The notes: a model not told the origin generated them from the sequence alone. A stretch of DNA of 13,839 bases from Deltaproteobacteria bacterium (GCA_027297485.1 JAPUHZ010000205.1:1-13839); one strand, 5' to 3'. Numbered from the stretch's first letter, positions 1 through 7,606 are shown. A program made the numbers and translations.

Positions 1-62
1 AAATATTATCCGGGTGTCACCAGGGTCCGCGTTTTCGACTGTTTCACGACGGTTGCTATCAC

Positions 63-94
63 ACTGATGTTTGAATCAGTTATAAAATACTGAT
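63..94 (+). promoter_or_regulatory. Triple ACTGAT/ATCAGT box upstream of the GT2 gene
   Basis: Three copies of one six-base word lie in alternating orientation: ACTGAT (63-68), ATCAGT (75-80) and ACTGAT (89-94). The middle copy can pair with either outer copy, with loops of 6 and 8 bases. The second loop is the AT-rich TATAAAAT, which contains a -10-like TAAAAT at 83-88. I found no convincing -35 at the right distance. It could be an operator, a promoter or a small alternative hairpin, and nothing here decides which. The rest of 1-120 shows no gene. Confidence 0.3.
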
Positions 95-120
95 AGCGAA
101 AGTAAAGGGAAGGTTGTTCT

Positions 121-909
121 ATGTCAAATGGCACGCCAGAAATTTCTGCTATCACAGTCTGTTTTAACGAAGAGGACAACATCCAAAGATGTCTCGAAAG
201 TCTTAAATGGTGCGATGAGATCGTGGTGGTGGACTCTTTCAGCACCGATCGGACTGTGGAGATCTGCCGCCGGTTTACGGATCATGTTATCCAGCGTCCT
301 TGGGCGGGGTATCGGGATCAGAAGGCCTTTGCCCATTCCCAGGCTACCAGGGAATGGGTTTTCTTGGTAGATGCAGACGAGCAGGTCCCTCCCGAACTGA
401 GGGAAGAGATCCGGGACGCCTTGGGTCGTTTTGGGACTCGTTTTGCTGCTTTTTCGGTCCCGAGGCTCGTTTATTATCTCGGGAGATGGTGGTGGAGGGG
501 GGGATGGTATCCTGATTATGATATCAGGATATTCCGCCGTGATCGCGCCACCTGGGGTGGGTTTGACCCTCATGAGAAGATCATTATCGGCGGAAAGGTT
601 CGGCGTTTACAGAACCCGCTGCATCATTTTTCTTACCGGGATATCACCGATCACGTAAACCGGATCAACCACTTTACCGCTGTCTCATCGAGGGGACTAA
701 GTGGGGAGGGAAGGCGTTGGTGGTGGGTGGATAACCTGTGTCGGCCAACTCTTCGCTTTTTCTATTCGTATGTGTGGAAAAGGGGTTTTCTCGAAGGCTT
801 CCCGGGGTTCTTCGTTGCCGCTACTGCGGCGATTTACGTCTTTCTTAAATATGCTAAGCTGAGAGAGCTGGAGCTGAGGGGGGAGAAAGAGGCTGCACGT
901 GGGCGGTGA
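121..909 (+). CDS. WaaE-like family 2 glycosyltransferase (LPS core)
   Basis: This is an inverting GT-A glycosyltransferase that resembles the WaaE/KdtX group, which adds glucose or a similar sugar to the LPS inner core at the cytoplasmic face of the inner membrane. The N-terminus has the GT2 strand-turn ITVCFNEEDN (11-20), then VVDSFSTD (36-43), and a DxD-type metal and nucleotide-sugar motif DADE at 84-87. H151-E152 in the segment DPHEKI fits the conserved acceptor-side HE of this subgroup. A hydrophobic stretch at about 226-243 probably anchors the protein to the membrane. The length of 262 residues is normal for the group. The ATG has a good ribosome site (AAGGGAAGG, 105-113) seven bases upstream. 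The stop overlaps the start of the next glycosyltransferase gene, so the two are probably made together. The exact sugar and acceptor cannot be read from the sequence. Confidence 0.88.
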   Translation: MSNGTPEISAITVCFNEEDNIQRCLESLKWCDEIVVVDSFSTDRTVEICRRFTDHVIQRPWAGYRDQKAFAHSQATREWVFLVDADEQVPPELREEIRDALGRFGTRFAAFSVPRLVYYLGRWWWRGGWYPDYDIRIFRRDRATWGGFDPHEKIIIGGKVRRLQNPLHHFSYRDITDHVNRINHFTAVSSRGLSGEGRRWWWVDNLCRPTLRFFYSYVWKRGFLEGFPGFFVAATAAIYVFLKYAKLRELELRGEKEAARGR

Positions 910-1999
910 TAGGCGACCCCTCAAGATTCTCCATATCGATCCGGAGAGGGCATGGGGGGGTGGGGAAAACCAGGTTATCGGTCTGATGAATTACCTCTCC
1001 TTAAGGGGGCATCAGAATCATCTCTTGTGCCATCGTGAGGGGCCCCTATTCAGGGAGGCCCAGAAGAGGGGGATCGCGACCTTTCACGTCAGTATTCGCA
1101 ACGAGCTCGATCTGAGGCCGGTTTTTTCGCTTAGGCGGCTGATTCGAAGAGAAGAGTATGACATTATCCATTTCCATACCAAGAGAGCCCATGCTCTTTG
1201 CCTGTGGCTGGGGCGAGTCCACCCGGGTGTCAAGTGCATCGTAACGCGGAGGATGGATTACCCAGTGAGGAGGAATTGGTATAATGATTGCCTATATAAC
1301 CGACGGGTGGACGGGGTTGTCGCTATTTCAAAGAAGATCGCAGATCTATTGGCCGAGGGAGGTGTTAGAAGGGAAAAGATCCGCGTTATCCATAGTGGTA
1401 TTGACCCTGCACCGTTTCAAAAGGCGCAAGGGGTGGGACCGAAATCTGGCCTGCTGGTCATTGGGACCGTGGCGGTGCTGGAAGAGAGAAAAGGACATCG
1501 ATTTTTGTTGGAAGCTGCGGCGCTTCTAAAAAAGCAGGGCCATCGGCTGACCTATCGTTTTGCCGGGGAGGGCACACAGAGGGACCACCTCCGAAAAGTC
1601 GCCCTGGGTTTGGGCTTGCAGGAAGAGGTTGTCTTTATGGGTTTTGTTTCGGATATCCCAAGCTTCTTATCCACAATGGATATCTTTGTTCTCCCTTCTC
1701 TCTATGAGGGTTTGGGGGTTGCGGTTCTGGAGGCCATGGCGGCGGGTAAGCCGGTAGTGGCAACTAAAGTGGGAGGTCTCACAGAGCTGGTGGAGGATCA
1801 GATCACGGGCTTTCTGGTTCCCCCGGAGGATCCTTCGGCGTTGGCCCGATCTATTTCCCGACTGGTTTCCCAGAGGGGTCTCGCAGAGGAGATGGGAGGT
1901 AGGGCTTGGGAGCGTGTCCAAAAGCATTTCACCGTAGAGCAGATGGCAAAGAAGAACGAAGACTATTATTATGAAATTCTACAAGATCGTCCGGAGTAA
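899..1999 (+). CDS. Family 4 glycosyltransferase (GT-B)
   Basis: This is a retaining GT-B glycosyltransferase of 366 residues, of the kind that builds LPS core or other surface polysaccharide from nucleotide sugars in the cytoplasm. The N-terminal domain has the glycine-rich donor loop WGGGEN (19-24) and the strand HIDP near residue 12. The linker reads RVIHSGIDP (162-170). The C-terminal domain carries the family EX7E motif, E270 to E278, within YEGLGVAVLE, followed by AAGKPVVAT and GGLTELV. The GTG start is chosen because AAAGAGG (886-892) lies six bases upstream and the usual N-terminus follows directly. The gene overlaps the end of the GT2 gene by 11 bases, which suggests translational coupling. 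The pairing with a WaaE-like enzyme and with rfaE1 downstream points to LPS core assembly; the sugar is not known. Confidence 0.9.
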   Translation: MGGDRRPLKILHIDPERAWGGGENQVIGLMNYLSLRGHQNHLLCHREGPLFREAQKRGIATFHVSIRNELDLRPVFSLRRLIRREEYDIIHFHTKRAHALCLWLGRVHPGVKCIVTRRMDYPVRRNWYNDCLYNRRVDGVVAISKKIADLLAEGGVRREKIRVIHSGIDPAPFQKAQGVGPKSGLLVIGTVAVLEERKGHRFLLEAAALLKKQGHRLTYRFAGEGTQRDHLRKVALGLGLQEEVVFMGFVSDIPSFLSTMDIFVLPSLYEGLGVAVLEAMAAGKPVVATKVGGLTELVEDQITGFLVPPEDPSALARSISRLVSQRGLAEEMGGRAWERVQKHFTVEQMAKKNEDYYYEILQDRPE

Positions 2000-2024
2000 G
2001 AGGTTTAGTCTTCATTATTCAGGG

Positions 2025-2148
2025 ATTGCAAAGTGCAAAGTGTAAATTGAAAATTGAAAGATGTCCGGACCTCCTCCGTTCCTCCGGTTTGTTAAGGTTT
2101 TATTCATTTTGACTTTTGCACTTTGCAATTTGAAATTTGCAATGAAAG
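2025..2148. repeat. Inverted pair of A/T-rich heptamer arrays
   Basis: The spacer 2000-2223 has no gene but holds a structured element. The left arm reads in seven-base steps: GCAAAGT (2028), GCAAAGT (2035), GTAAATT (2042), GAAAATT (2049), GAAAGAT (2056). The right arm reads TTTTGAC (2107), TTTTGCA (2114), CTTTGCA (2121), ATTTGAA (2128), ATTTGCA (2135). A 15-base perfect inverted repeat joins the arms (2025-2039 with 2115-2129). The loop contains a small CCGGA/TCCGG inverted repeat (2065-2069 and 2083-2087). TTGACT at 2109-2114 with TGAAAT at 2131-2136 could be a weak promoter, but it lies in the repeat and may be chance. A second element of the same design lies between mutL and miaA. Confidence 0.7.
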
Positions 2149-2223
2149 ACAACACGATAGGTCGTTAACGGTGTTCCGGGCCTCGTGACTAATCCGGGTT
2201 AGCTAACAGGGAGGTAGGGGAAG

Positions 2224-3228
2224 TTGGCGTCCAAGATGAGCAGAATGAGTAGGCTTTTAGCCCTTCTAAGTAAATTCCGTCGCACCCATCTCCTGGTGGT
2301 GGGCGATTTGGTATTGGATCGCTTTATCTGGGGCGATGTGGAGCGGATTTCACCTGAGGCGCCGGTCCCCGTGCTTCGGGTGACCTCGGAAAGTTTCCGT
2401 CTCGGCGGGGCAGCTAACGTGATCCACAATATCCAAAGCCTCGGGGGTCGAGTCACGGCATGCGGTGTCATAGGGCTGGACGAGACGGGCAAGAGGTTAT
2501 TGCAGGGGCTTCGAGAGATCGGGATCTCTACATCGGGAGTTTTCTTGGAGGCTGATTTTCAGACCACGCAGAAGATCCGTATCATCGCCCGTCCTCGCCA
2601 TCAACAGATAGTGCGCTTGGATCGGGAAAATCATGGGGAGATCCATAAAAGGGTTCTCCAAAGGATCCGTGAATTTGTAGAGCGGCAAGTGGCCCGATGC
2701 GACGGCATTGTGGTCTCTGATTATGGCAAGGGGGTCATTCATGCTGAGCTTTTGGGGTTGGTTGCTGACTTGATCAAGAAGAAAAATGTGCTCTGCGTCC
2801 AGGACCCAAAAAAGGAGAATTTTAGCGAGTATCGCAATGCCAATTTAGTCACACCTAACAAAGAGGAGGCGAGCCAAGCATCGGGGATAGAGATCCGGGA
2901 TGAGGTCTCACTGCGGGAGGCGGGCAGGAGGCTCCTTGAGATGTGGCACGCCAAGGCGGTCCTTGTTACCAGGGGGGTGGAGGGAATGAGTCTCTTCCGA
3001 CCAGGGAGGGAGGTGAGGCACTTTTCCACCGAGCCGCGCGAAATATTCGACGTCACCGGTGCGGGAGACACGGTCGTTGCAACTTGCTCTTTAGCGCTGG
3101 CCAGCAAATCCACCTATGAGGAAGCCGCCGTCATTGCCAATCTTGCGGCGGGCCTTGTTGGAGAGGAAGTAGGCACTGTTGCGGTTTCCTTGCAGAAACT
3201 GAAGAAACTCATTCAGGAGCAAAGATGA
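2224..3228 (+). CDS. rfaE1: D-glycero-beta-D-manno-heptose-7-phosphate kinase
   Basis: This ribokinase (PfkB)-family enzyme phosphorylates heptose 7-phosphate at C1, a cytoplasmic step toward ADP-L-glycero-D-manno-heptose for the LPS inner core. It corresponds to the N-terminal half of E. coli HldE. Residues 37-50 (WGDVERISPEAPVP) and GGAANV (61-66) are typical of the heptose kinases. The PfkB signature DVTGAGDT is at 276-283, with D282 as the expected catalytic base. The length of 334 residues fits the stand-alone kinase; no nucleotidyltransferase domain follows. The start is taken as TTG because GGAGG (2210-2214) is nine bases upstream; an in-frame ATG at 2236 lacks such a site. The stop overlaps the yicC start as ATGA. 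The partner domain is a separate gene at 7133-7606 on the other strand. Confidence 0.92.
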   Translation: MASKMSRMSRLLALLSKFRRTHLLVVGDLVLDRFIWGDVERISPEAPVPVLRVTSESFRLGGAANVIHNIQSLGGRVTACGVIGLDETGKRLLQGLREIGISTSGVFLEADFQTTQKIRIIARPRHQQIVRLDRENHGEIHKRVLQRIREFVERQVARCDGIVVSDYGKGVIHAELLGLVADLIKKKNVLCVQDPKKENFSEYRNANLVTPNKEEASQASGIEIRDEVSLREAGRRLLEMWHAKAVLVTRGVEGMSLFRPGREVRHFSTEPREIFDVTGAGDTVVATCSLALASKSTYEEAAVIANLAAGLVGEEVGTVAVSLQKLKKLIQEQR

Positions 3229-4088
3229 AGAGCATGACCGGTTATGGAGAAGCGACGGCTCAAGGAAGATGGGCTAAAATTGCTGTCCAACTGCGTACTT
3301 TGAACCATCGCCATCTGGATATCCAGCTCAGGGTCCCGAGGGATTATATGGCGATCGAGGAGGAAATTCGTAAGGGAATCCGTCAAAGGATCTCTCGAGG
3401 TCGAGTTGATCTTTTTATTACCCGTTCTTCCCTTAGGGGCCAAAGTCGGAAGTTGGAATTGGACGAAGGGCTGCTGAGCCAGTACCTCCAGTCCCTGCGC
3501 CGGGCCAGGAGGAAATTCGGTCTCAAAGGAGAAGTGGATCTTTCTCTCTTCTCTAGCCTACCGGAAATCTTTCAAGTCCGGGAGGCGGAGATGAAGGGGA
3601 AGGACGAGAAGGGTTTGGTTCTGAGGACCTTGTACTCGGCATTAAAGAATCTGGAGCGTTCCAGGGAACGAGAAGGGTGTCACCTAAGATTGGATATTCA
3701 GCTCCAGATCCGGCATCTTAGAAAAGTCTGCACCGGATTGGGGAGGGAGGCCGGGAAGATACGCCTGCGGCTTAACGATCCCTTATCCCTAAAAGAGGGG
3801 GGGAACTCTCCTGAGGTCCAGAGGGAAGCGCAGGAAATTGGCAACTTGAGTTTTAAAGGTGATATTCATGAAGAGGTGGTGCGGCTCAAAAGTCATGTGA
3901 AGGAATTAGCGCGCCTTATCCGGGAACGGAAACCAATGGGGAAAAGGGTTGATTTTCTCTTGCAAGAGATACAGCGGGAGCTTAACACCATTAGTTCGAA
4001 AGTCCCCCACTTATCGGTGGTTCAGTTGGTGCTGGCGGGTAAGGAGAGGGTAGAAAAGATTAGAGAACAAGCGCAGAATATAGAGTGA
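3225..4088 (+). CDS. yicC: YicC/YloC-family endoribonuclease
   Basis: This belongs to the YicC family, cytoplasmic proteins reported to act as endoribonucleases. The N-terminus MKSMTGYG followed by RTLNHRHLDI (23-32) and LRVPRDY is diagnostic of the family, as is the C-terminal block GKRVDFLLQEIQRELNTISSK leading to KIREQAQNIE at the end. The length of 287 residues is normal. The C-terminal block differs from the usual form: QEIQRE stands where QEMNRE is common, and the residues after SSK (VPHLSVVQLV) are atypical, so the sequence is divergent but intact. The start overlaps the rfaE1 stop (ATGA), with AGGAG (3215-3219) five bases upstream, and the stop overlaps the gmk ATG as TGATG. The yicC-gmk pairing is widely conserved. 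Confidence 0.92.
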   Translation: MKSMTGYGEATAQGRWAKIAVQLRTLNHRHLDIQLRVPRDYMAIEEEIRKGIRQRISRGRVDLFITRSSLRGQSRKLELDEGLLSQYLQSLRRARRKFGLKGEVDLSLFSSLPEIFQVREAEMKGKDEKGLVLRTLYSALKNLERSREREGCHLRLDIQLQIRHLRKVCTGLGREAGKIRLRLNDPLSLKEGGNSPEVQREAQEIGNLSFKGDIHEEVVRLKSHVKELARLIRERKPMGKRVDFLLQEIQRELNTISSKVPHLSVVQLVLAGKERVEKIREQAQNIE

Positions 4089-4714
4089 TGCGGTTGAGCG
4101 GAATTCTCACCAAGCGGGAAGGCGTCATTTTTATTTTGTCTGCCCCCTCGGGTGCAGGGAAAACGACCTTGATCAACGGGCTTAAAGCGATTTTTCCCAA
4201 TATCGCGCTTTCCGTTTCGTACACCACACGCACCCGCCGGTCAGTCGAGGTTCCCGGCCGGGATTATCACTTTGTAGCAAAAGGAAAATTTGGTGGGATG
4301 CGGGCTAGAGGTGACTTTGCCGAATGGGCCAACGTCCACGGGTCCCTCTACGGCACACCACGCCGGCCTCTGGAACGAAACATTCGGCGTGGGAGAGATG
4401 TCCTTTTAGATATCGACGTGCAGGGTGCCAAGAAGATTAAGAAGCAGTACCATCATGCGGTCGGCATTTTCCTCCTTCCCCCTTCCTGGGTGGAGTTGGA
4501 AAAGAGGCTGGCACTCAGAAGGACGGATCAGAGGGAAAGCATCCGGCAGCGTCTGAAAAATGCCCGGCGTGAAGTACGGGAGATCCTGAGGTATGATTAT
4601 TTCGTGGTGAACCGGGAGATTCGAGAGGCCTTAGAGTCTTTGAAGGCTATTGTGATCGCCGAGAGGCTTAGGATTTCTAGGATTAAAGGACTCAGCAGTC
4701 GACAAGGGCTATAG
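4088..4714 (+). CDS. gmk: Guanylate kinase
   Basis: Guanylate kinase converts GMP and ATP to GDP and ADP in the cytoplasm, feeding GTP and, through SpoT next door, ppGpp synthesis. The P-loop APSGAGKTT is at 19-27 (numbering from ATG 4088). The GMP-binding domain follows: SVSYTTRTRR (42-51), GRDYHFV (57-63), FAEWANVHGSLYGTP (77-91), then the DIDVQGA block at 108-114. The lid arginine segment LALRRTDQRESI (141-152) has an arginine where most homologues have glycine (RGTD). The length of 208 residues is standard. The ATG shares one base with the yicC stop (TGATG); a GTG one codon earlier (4085) is also possible. The ribosome site is weak, so translation is probably coupled to yicC. Confidence 0.95.
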   Translation: MRLSGILTKREGVIFILSAPSGAGKTTLINGLKAIFPNIALSVSYTTRTRRSVEVPGRDYHFVAKGKFGGMRARGDFAEWANVHGSLYGTPRRPLERNIRRGRDVLLDIDVQGAKKIKKQYHHAVGIFLLPPSWVELEKRLALRRTDQRESIRQRLKNARREVREILRYDYFVVNREIREALESLKAIVIAERLRISRIKGLSSRQGL

Positions 4715-4740
4715 GCTGACAGCACCTACGGTATTAGATT

Positions 4741-6903
4741 ATGAGTAAAGAGCTTAGGATCGGCGATTTAGTAGAAAAGGTTAAGGCCTATCATCCTGCG
4801 GCCGATGCAGAGATGATCCGACGGGCCTATGATTTTTCCGCCAGGGTACACAAGGGGCAAACACGTTTGTCGGGTGAGCCCTATCTGATACATCCTATGG
4901 CCGTGGCGGGGATTATCACCGACCTGAAACTCGATGTCCCGAGTATTGTGGGAGGACTGCTTCACGACACCGTTGAGGATACTCTGACGACCCTGGATGA
5001 GGTGAAAAGTGTTTTTGGCGGCGAGATCGCTACGCTGGTGGATGGCGTGACGAAGCTAAGCCAGGTCAATTTTACCAGCCATGAAGAGAAACAGGCAGAG
5101 AACTTTCGGAAAATGGTCCTAGCCATGGCCCAGGATGTTCGTGTGATCCTGATCAAGCTTGCCGACCGGACCCATAACATGAGAACCCTGAGTCACCTTT
5201 CCGTCGAGAAACAGATTCTCACGGCCCAGGAAACCCTGGACATCTATGCCCCATTGTCCGATCGCTTGGGGATCGCCTGGATCAAGTACGAGTTGGAAGA
5301 TCTTGCCCTTAAATACCTTCACCCCGAGATTTATTTTCAGTTGAAACGGAACGTGGCCAAAAAGAAAGGTGATCGAGAAAAGTACATCAACGAAGTGATC
5401 TCGATCATCAGCAAGAAACTGGAAGAAGAGGGCGTGGACGCCGAGGTGACCGGAAGGCCTAAGCACTTCTACAGTATCTATCAGAAGATGGAAAGCCAAA
5501 ACCTTCTCTACGATCAGATATATGATCTGGTGGCCTTTCGCATTCTGGTGGATACGGTGCGGGAGTGTTACGAGGCCTTGGGATTGGTCCATTCCCGTTG
5601 GAAACCAGTCCCGGGACGTTTTAAAGATTACATCGCACTGCCCAAGCCGAATATGTATCAGTCCCTTCACACGGCCGTAATTGGCCCCTACGGGGAGCGT
5701 ATGGAGATCCAAATCCGTACCCATGAAATGCATCGGATTGCTGAGGAAGGGATCGCAGGTCACTGGCGGTACAAAGAGGCGACGGATTTTCAATTCAATG
5801 AGATCCAGAGGTTTGCCTGGCTGCGGCAGCTTCTCGAGTGGCAGCAGAATCTTCAGGACCCACAAGAGTTTCTCCAAAGCATCAAAGACGATCTCTTTTC
5901 CGAGGAGGTTTATGTCTTTACCCCAAAGGGGGACCTCCTGAACTTTCCCAAAGGTTCTACGGTGATTGATTATGCCTATCGTATTCATTCGGAGGTGGGC
6001 CAACATTGTTCCGGGGCTCGAGTCAACGGACAACTGGTTCCCCTAAAGTATCTTCTGCGAAGCGGCGATACGGTTGAGATCATCACTACACATCAGCAAA
6101 GCCCGAGCCGCGATTGGCTCAAGCTGGTCAAGAGCCCTAGAGCCAAATCGAGGATCCGGAACTGGATCAAATCCCAGCAGAGGGAAAGAAGCGTTGCTTT
6201 GGGACGGGAGATTCTAGAAGGAGATTTCAATCGCTATAAACTCGATTATGCCGCCCTGCGGCGCGAGGGGAGAATCGAGGCCATTGCCAAGGAGCTGGGA
6301 ATGAAGGATGAGGAGGGCCTCCTGACGGGCGTAGGTTACGGGAAGATCACGTCGCACCAGGTCTTGGCTAAATTGGTTCCTCCGGAAAAGCTCGATACCG
6401 GTAAACGACAACCAGTGGGGGCCTTGGAGCGTCTCTTCCGCCTAGTGTCGGGCCAGAAACGGGACTTAGGGGTCCAGGTGAAGGGGGTGGAGGAGACCCT
6501 GGTTCACTTTGCCCGCTGCTGTCATCCTTTACCGGGAGAGGAGATCGTAGGTTTTATTACCCGCGGTAGAGGGGTGACCGTTCATGTCTCAAGCTGTCCT
6601 ACGGTTTTGGAGAGCGACCCCCATAGGAAGGTCGAGGTGAATTGGCAGGATGATGGACAGGCGCCACGGCCGATAAAGATCGATGTCCACTGCTTGGACA
6701 GACCCGGTCTTTTAGCGGCGATCAGTGCCGCTATTACCAGTGCCGCCGCAAACATTGTGCGCGCCCAGATCCGCACCTTCCCTGATCAGAAGGCCCTAAA
6801 TACATTTGAGATCATGATTACGAATTCAGCCCAGCTCAAGCGCGTTCTACGGAACATCTCCAAGGTGAAAGGGGTCTACAAGGCAACAAGGGGCAAGGGG
6901 TAA
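4741..6903 (+). CDS. spoT: Bifunctional (p)ppGpp synthetase/hydrolase (Rel/SpoT)
   Basis: This is the stringent-response enzyme that makes and degrades ppGpp. Its 720 residues hold the full domain set. The HD hydrolase has H51, H75-D76, E79-D80 and LADRTHNMRT (140-149). The synthetase domain has YDLVAFRI (261-268), RFKD (293-296), YQSLHTAV (306-313) and EIQIRTHEMH (322-331). A TGS domain lies at about 388-448, a Cys-containing ZFD/RIS region includes ARCCHPLPGEE (591-601) and C619, and a C-terminal ACT domain covers about 644-717. The RFKD form is typical of bifunctional Rel enzymes rather than synthetase-only RelA (EFDD type), and the hydrolase residues are intact, so both activities are expected. 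It lies 26 bases after gmk, with no clear ribosome site and without the rpoZ often found in between. The last residues (RGKG) fall in a G/A-rich repeat-like stretch. Confidence 0.95.
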   Translation: MSKELRIGDLVEKVKAYHPAADAEMIRRAYDFSARVHKGQTRLSGEPYLIHPMAVAGIITDLKLDVPSIVGGLLHDTVEDTLTTLDEVKSVFGGEIATLVDGVTKLSQVNFTSHEEKQAENFRKMVLAMAQDVRVILIKLADRTHNMRTLSHLSVEKQILTAQETLDIYAPLSDRLGIAWIKYELEDLALKYLHPEIYFQLKRNVAKKKGDREKYINEVISIISKKLEEEGVDAEVTGRPKHFYSIYQKMESQNLLYDQIYDLVAFRILVDTVRECYEALGLVHSRWKPVPGRFKDYIALPKPNMYQSLHTAVIGPYGERMEIQIRTHEMHRIAEEGIAGHWRYKEATDFQFNEIQRFAWLRQLLEWQQNLQDPQEFLQSIKDDLFSEEVYVFTPKGDLLNFPKGSTVIDYAYRIHSEVGQHCSGARVNGQLVPLKYLLRSGDTVEIITTHQQSPSRDWLKLVKSPRAKSRIRNWIKSQQRERSVALGREILEGDFNRYKLDYAALRREGRIEAIAKELGMKDEEGLLTGVGYGKITSHQVLAKLVPPEKLDTGKRQPVGALERLFRLVSGQKRDLGVQVKGVEETLVHFARCCHPLPGEEIVGFITRGRGVTVHVSSCPTVLESDPHRKVEVNWQDDGQAPRPIKIDVHCLDRPGLLAAISAAITSAAANIVRAQIRTFPDQKALNTFEIMITNSAQLKRVLRNISKVKGVYKATRGKG

Positions 6904-6922
6904 AAGGGTTAAAGGGATTAAG
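6888..6922. repeat. G/A-rich near-heptamer run at the spoT/rpmB junction
   Basis: The stretch reads AAGGGGC (6888), AAGGGGT (6895), AAAAGGG (6902), then TTAAAGGG and ATTAAG. It covers the last codons and stop of spoT and the stop of the convergent rpmB. The step is close to seven bases, as in the two clearer heptamer elements in this window, but the composition differs. It may be a degenerate relative or simple low-complexity sequence. No terminator hairpin is visible in the 14 bases between the two stops. Confidence 0.35.
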
Positions 6923-7130
6923 AGATAGGCACCGAAGCTCTGGCCACTTTTTCTACCCGACCGGAACGAATACACTGGGTGCAGACAAGAATGCGCCGCA
7001 CGCGGCCGTCGAGCCGTGCCCGCACCTTTTGCAGATTGGGTTGCCAGATTCTCTTGGTCTTATTGTTGGCGTGGCTAACATTATTTCCGACTGATCGTCT
7101 TTTTCCGCAGATTGAACAGATCCTTGCCAT
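6918..7130 (-). CDS. rpmB: 50S ribosomal protein L28
   Basis: L28 is a small protein of the large ribosomal subunit. The 70-residue product begins [10 protein letters not shown] and contains [13 protein letters not shown] (15-27), the family hallmark. It keeps four cysteines in two CxxC pairs (C5/C8 and C50/C53), so it is the zinc-binding form rather than the cysteine-free form. The ATG lies two bases after the stop of rfaE2 on the same strand. The ribosome site before it is weak (AAGAA), so translation is probably coupled to rfaE2. The gene converges on spoT with 14 bases between stops. Lying directly behind a heptose enzyme gene is an unusual position for rpmB; the protein itself looks normal. 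Confidence 0.95.
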   Translation of the reverse strand: MARICSICGKRRSVGNNVSHANNKTKRIWQPNLQKVRARLDGRVRRILVCTQCIRSGRVEKVARASVPIS

Positions 7131-7132
7131 GA

Positions 7133-7606
7133 TTATTTCTTGCGCATCCTTTCAATAATTTGAGTGGTGGAGTAGCCTTCGAGATAGGGAACGACGGCAA
7201 CCTCCCCTCCGTCCCCTTTCACCACCTCCGTTCCTACAATTTTATCTTTGTCCCAATCCCCGCCTTTTACTAATACATTCGGCCTTAATTCCTTGATGAC
7301 TCCGTACGGGTCAGGGTTGTCAAACGATGTCACATAGTCTACCATTTCCAATGCAGCAATCAATTCGGCCCTCTCCTCCTCCGGAAGGATAGGGCGGTCG
7401 GGACCTTTGATTTTCCTGACCGACCTATCGCTGTTCATGGCGACAATTAAGAGATCGCCGAGTTTTTTGGCCTCTTTCAATAGATGGAGGTGCCCACGGT
7501 GCAACAGGTCAAAACAGCCGTTGGTCAATACGATTGTTTTGCCTTTCGCTTTAGCCTTTGCAACGATCCCCTTAAGCTCGTGGAGCTCTCTGATCTTTCC
7601 TGACAC
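7133..7606 (-). CDS. rfaE2: D-glycero-beta-D-manno-heptose 1-phosphate adenylyltransferase
   Basis: This nucleotidyltransferase joins heptose 1-phosphate to AMP from ATP, giving ADP-heptose for the LPS inner core. It corresponds to the C-terminal half of E. coli Hld[15 protein letters not shown] (26-39) contains the HxGH motif (H36-H39) of the cytidylyltransferase-like fold. [16 protein letters not shown] (57-72), LVKGGDW (112-118) and the late motif GYSTTQII (144-151) complete the family pattern. At 157 residues it is the stand-alone form. The start is GTG; the sequence before it (ACCGATTTAAC) has no strong ribosome site, and no in-frame ATG lies just upstream, so the exact start is slightly uncertain. 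It is the first gene of a two-gene minus-strand unit with rpmB and divergent from the UbiD-family gene (126 bases between starts). Confidence 0.93.
   Translation of the reverse strand: MSGKIRELHELKGIVAKAKAKGKTIVLTNGCFDLLHRGHLHLLKEAKKLGDLLIVAMNSDRSVRKIKGPDRPILPEEERAELIAALEMVDYVTSFDNPDPYGVIKELRPNVLVKGGDWDKDKIVGTEVVKGDGGEVAVVPYLEGYSTTQIIERMRKK

Noticed and set aside
124..573. A 149-codon minus-strand frame opposite the GT2 gene
   Set aside because: It covers the conserved glycosyltransferase frame and its product is low-complexity, rich in proline and isoleucine.
2025..2148. The inverted arrays as a CRISPR or an insertion-sequence end pair
   Set aside because: The units are seven bases and degenerate with no spacers, and there is no transposase ORF or visible target duplication.
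5119..6033. A 304-codon open frame on the minus strand, antisense to spoT
   Set aside because: It lies wholly inside the highly conserved spoT frame, its product matches no family I recognise, and it reads as a codon-use shadow of the sense gene.
6904..6917. A shared bidirectional terminator between spoT and rpmB
   Set aside because: The 14 bases have no inverted repeat able to form a stem.
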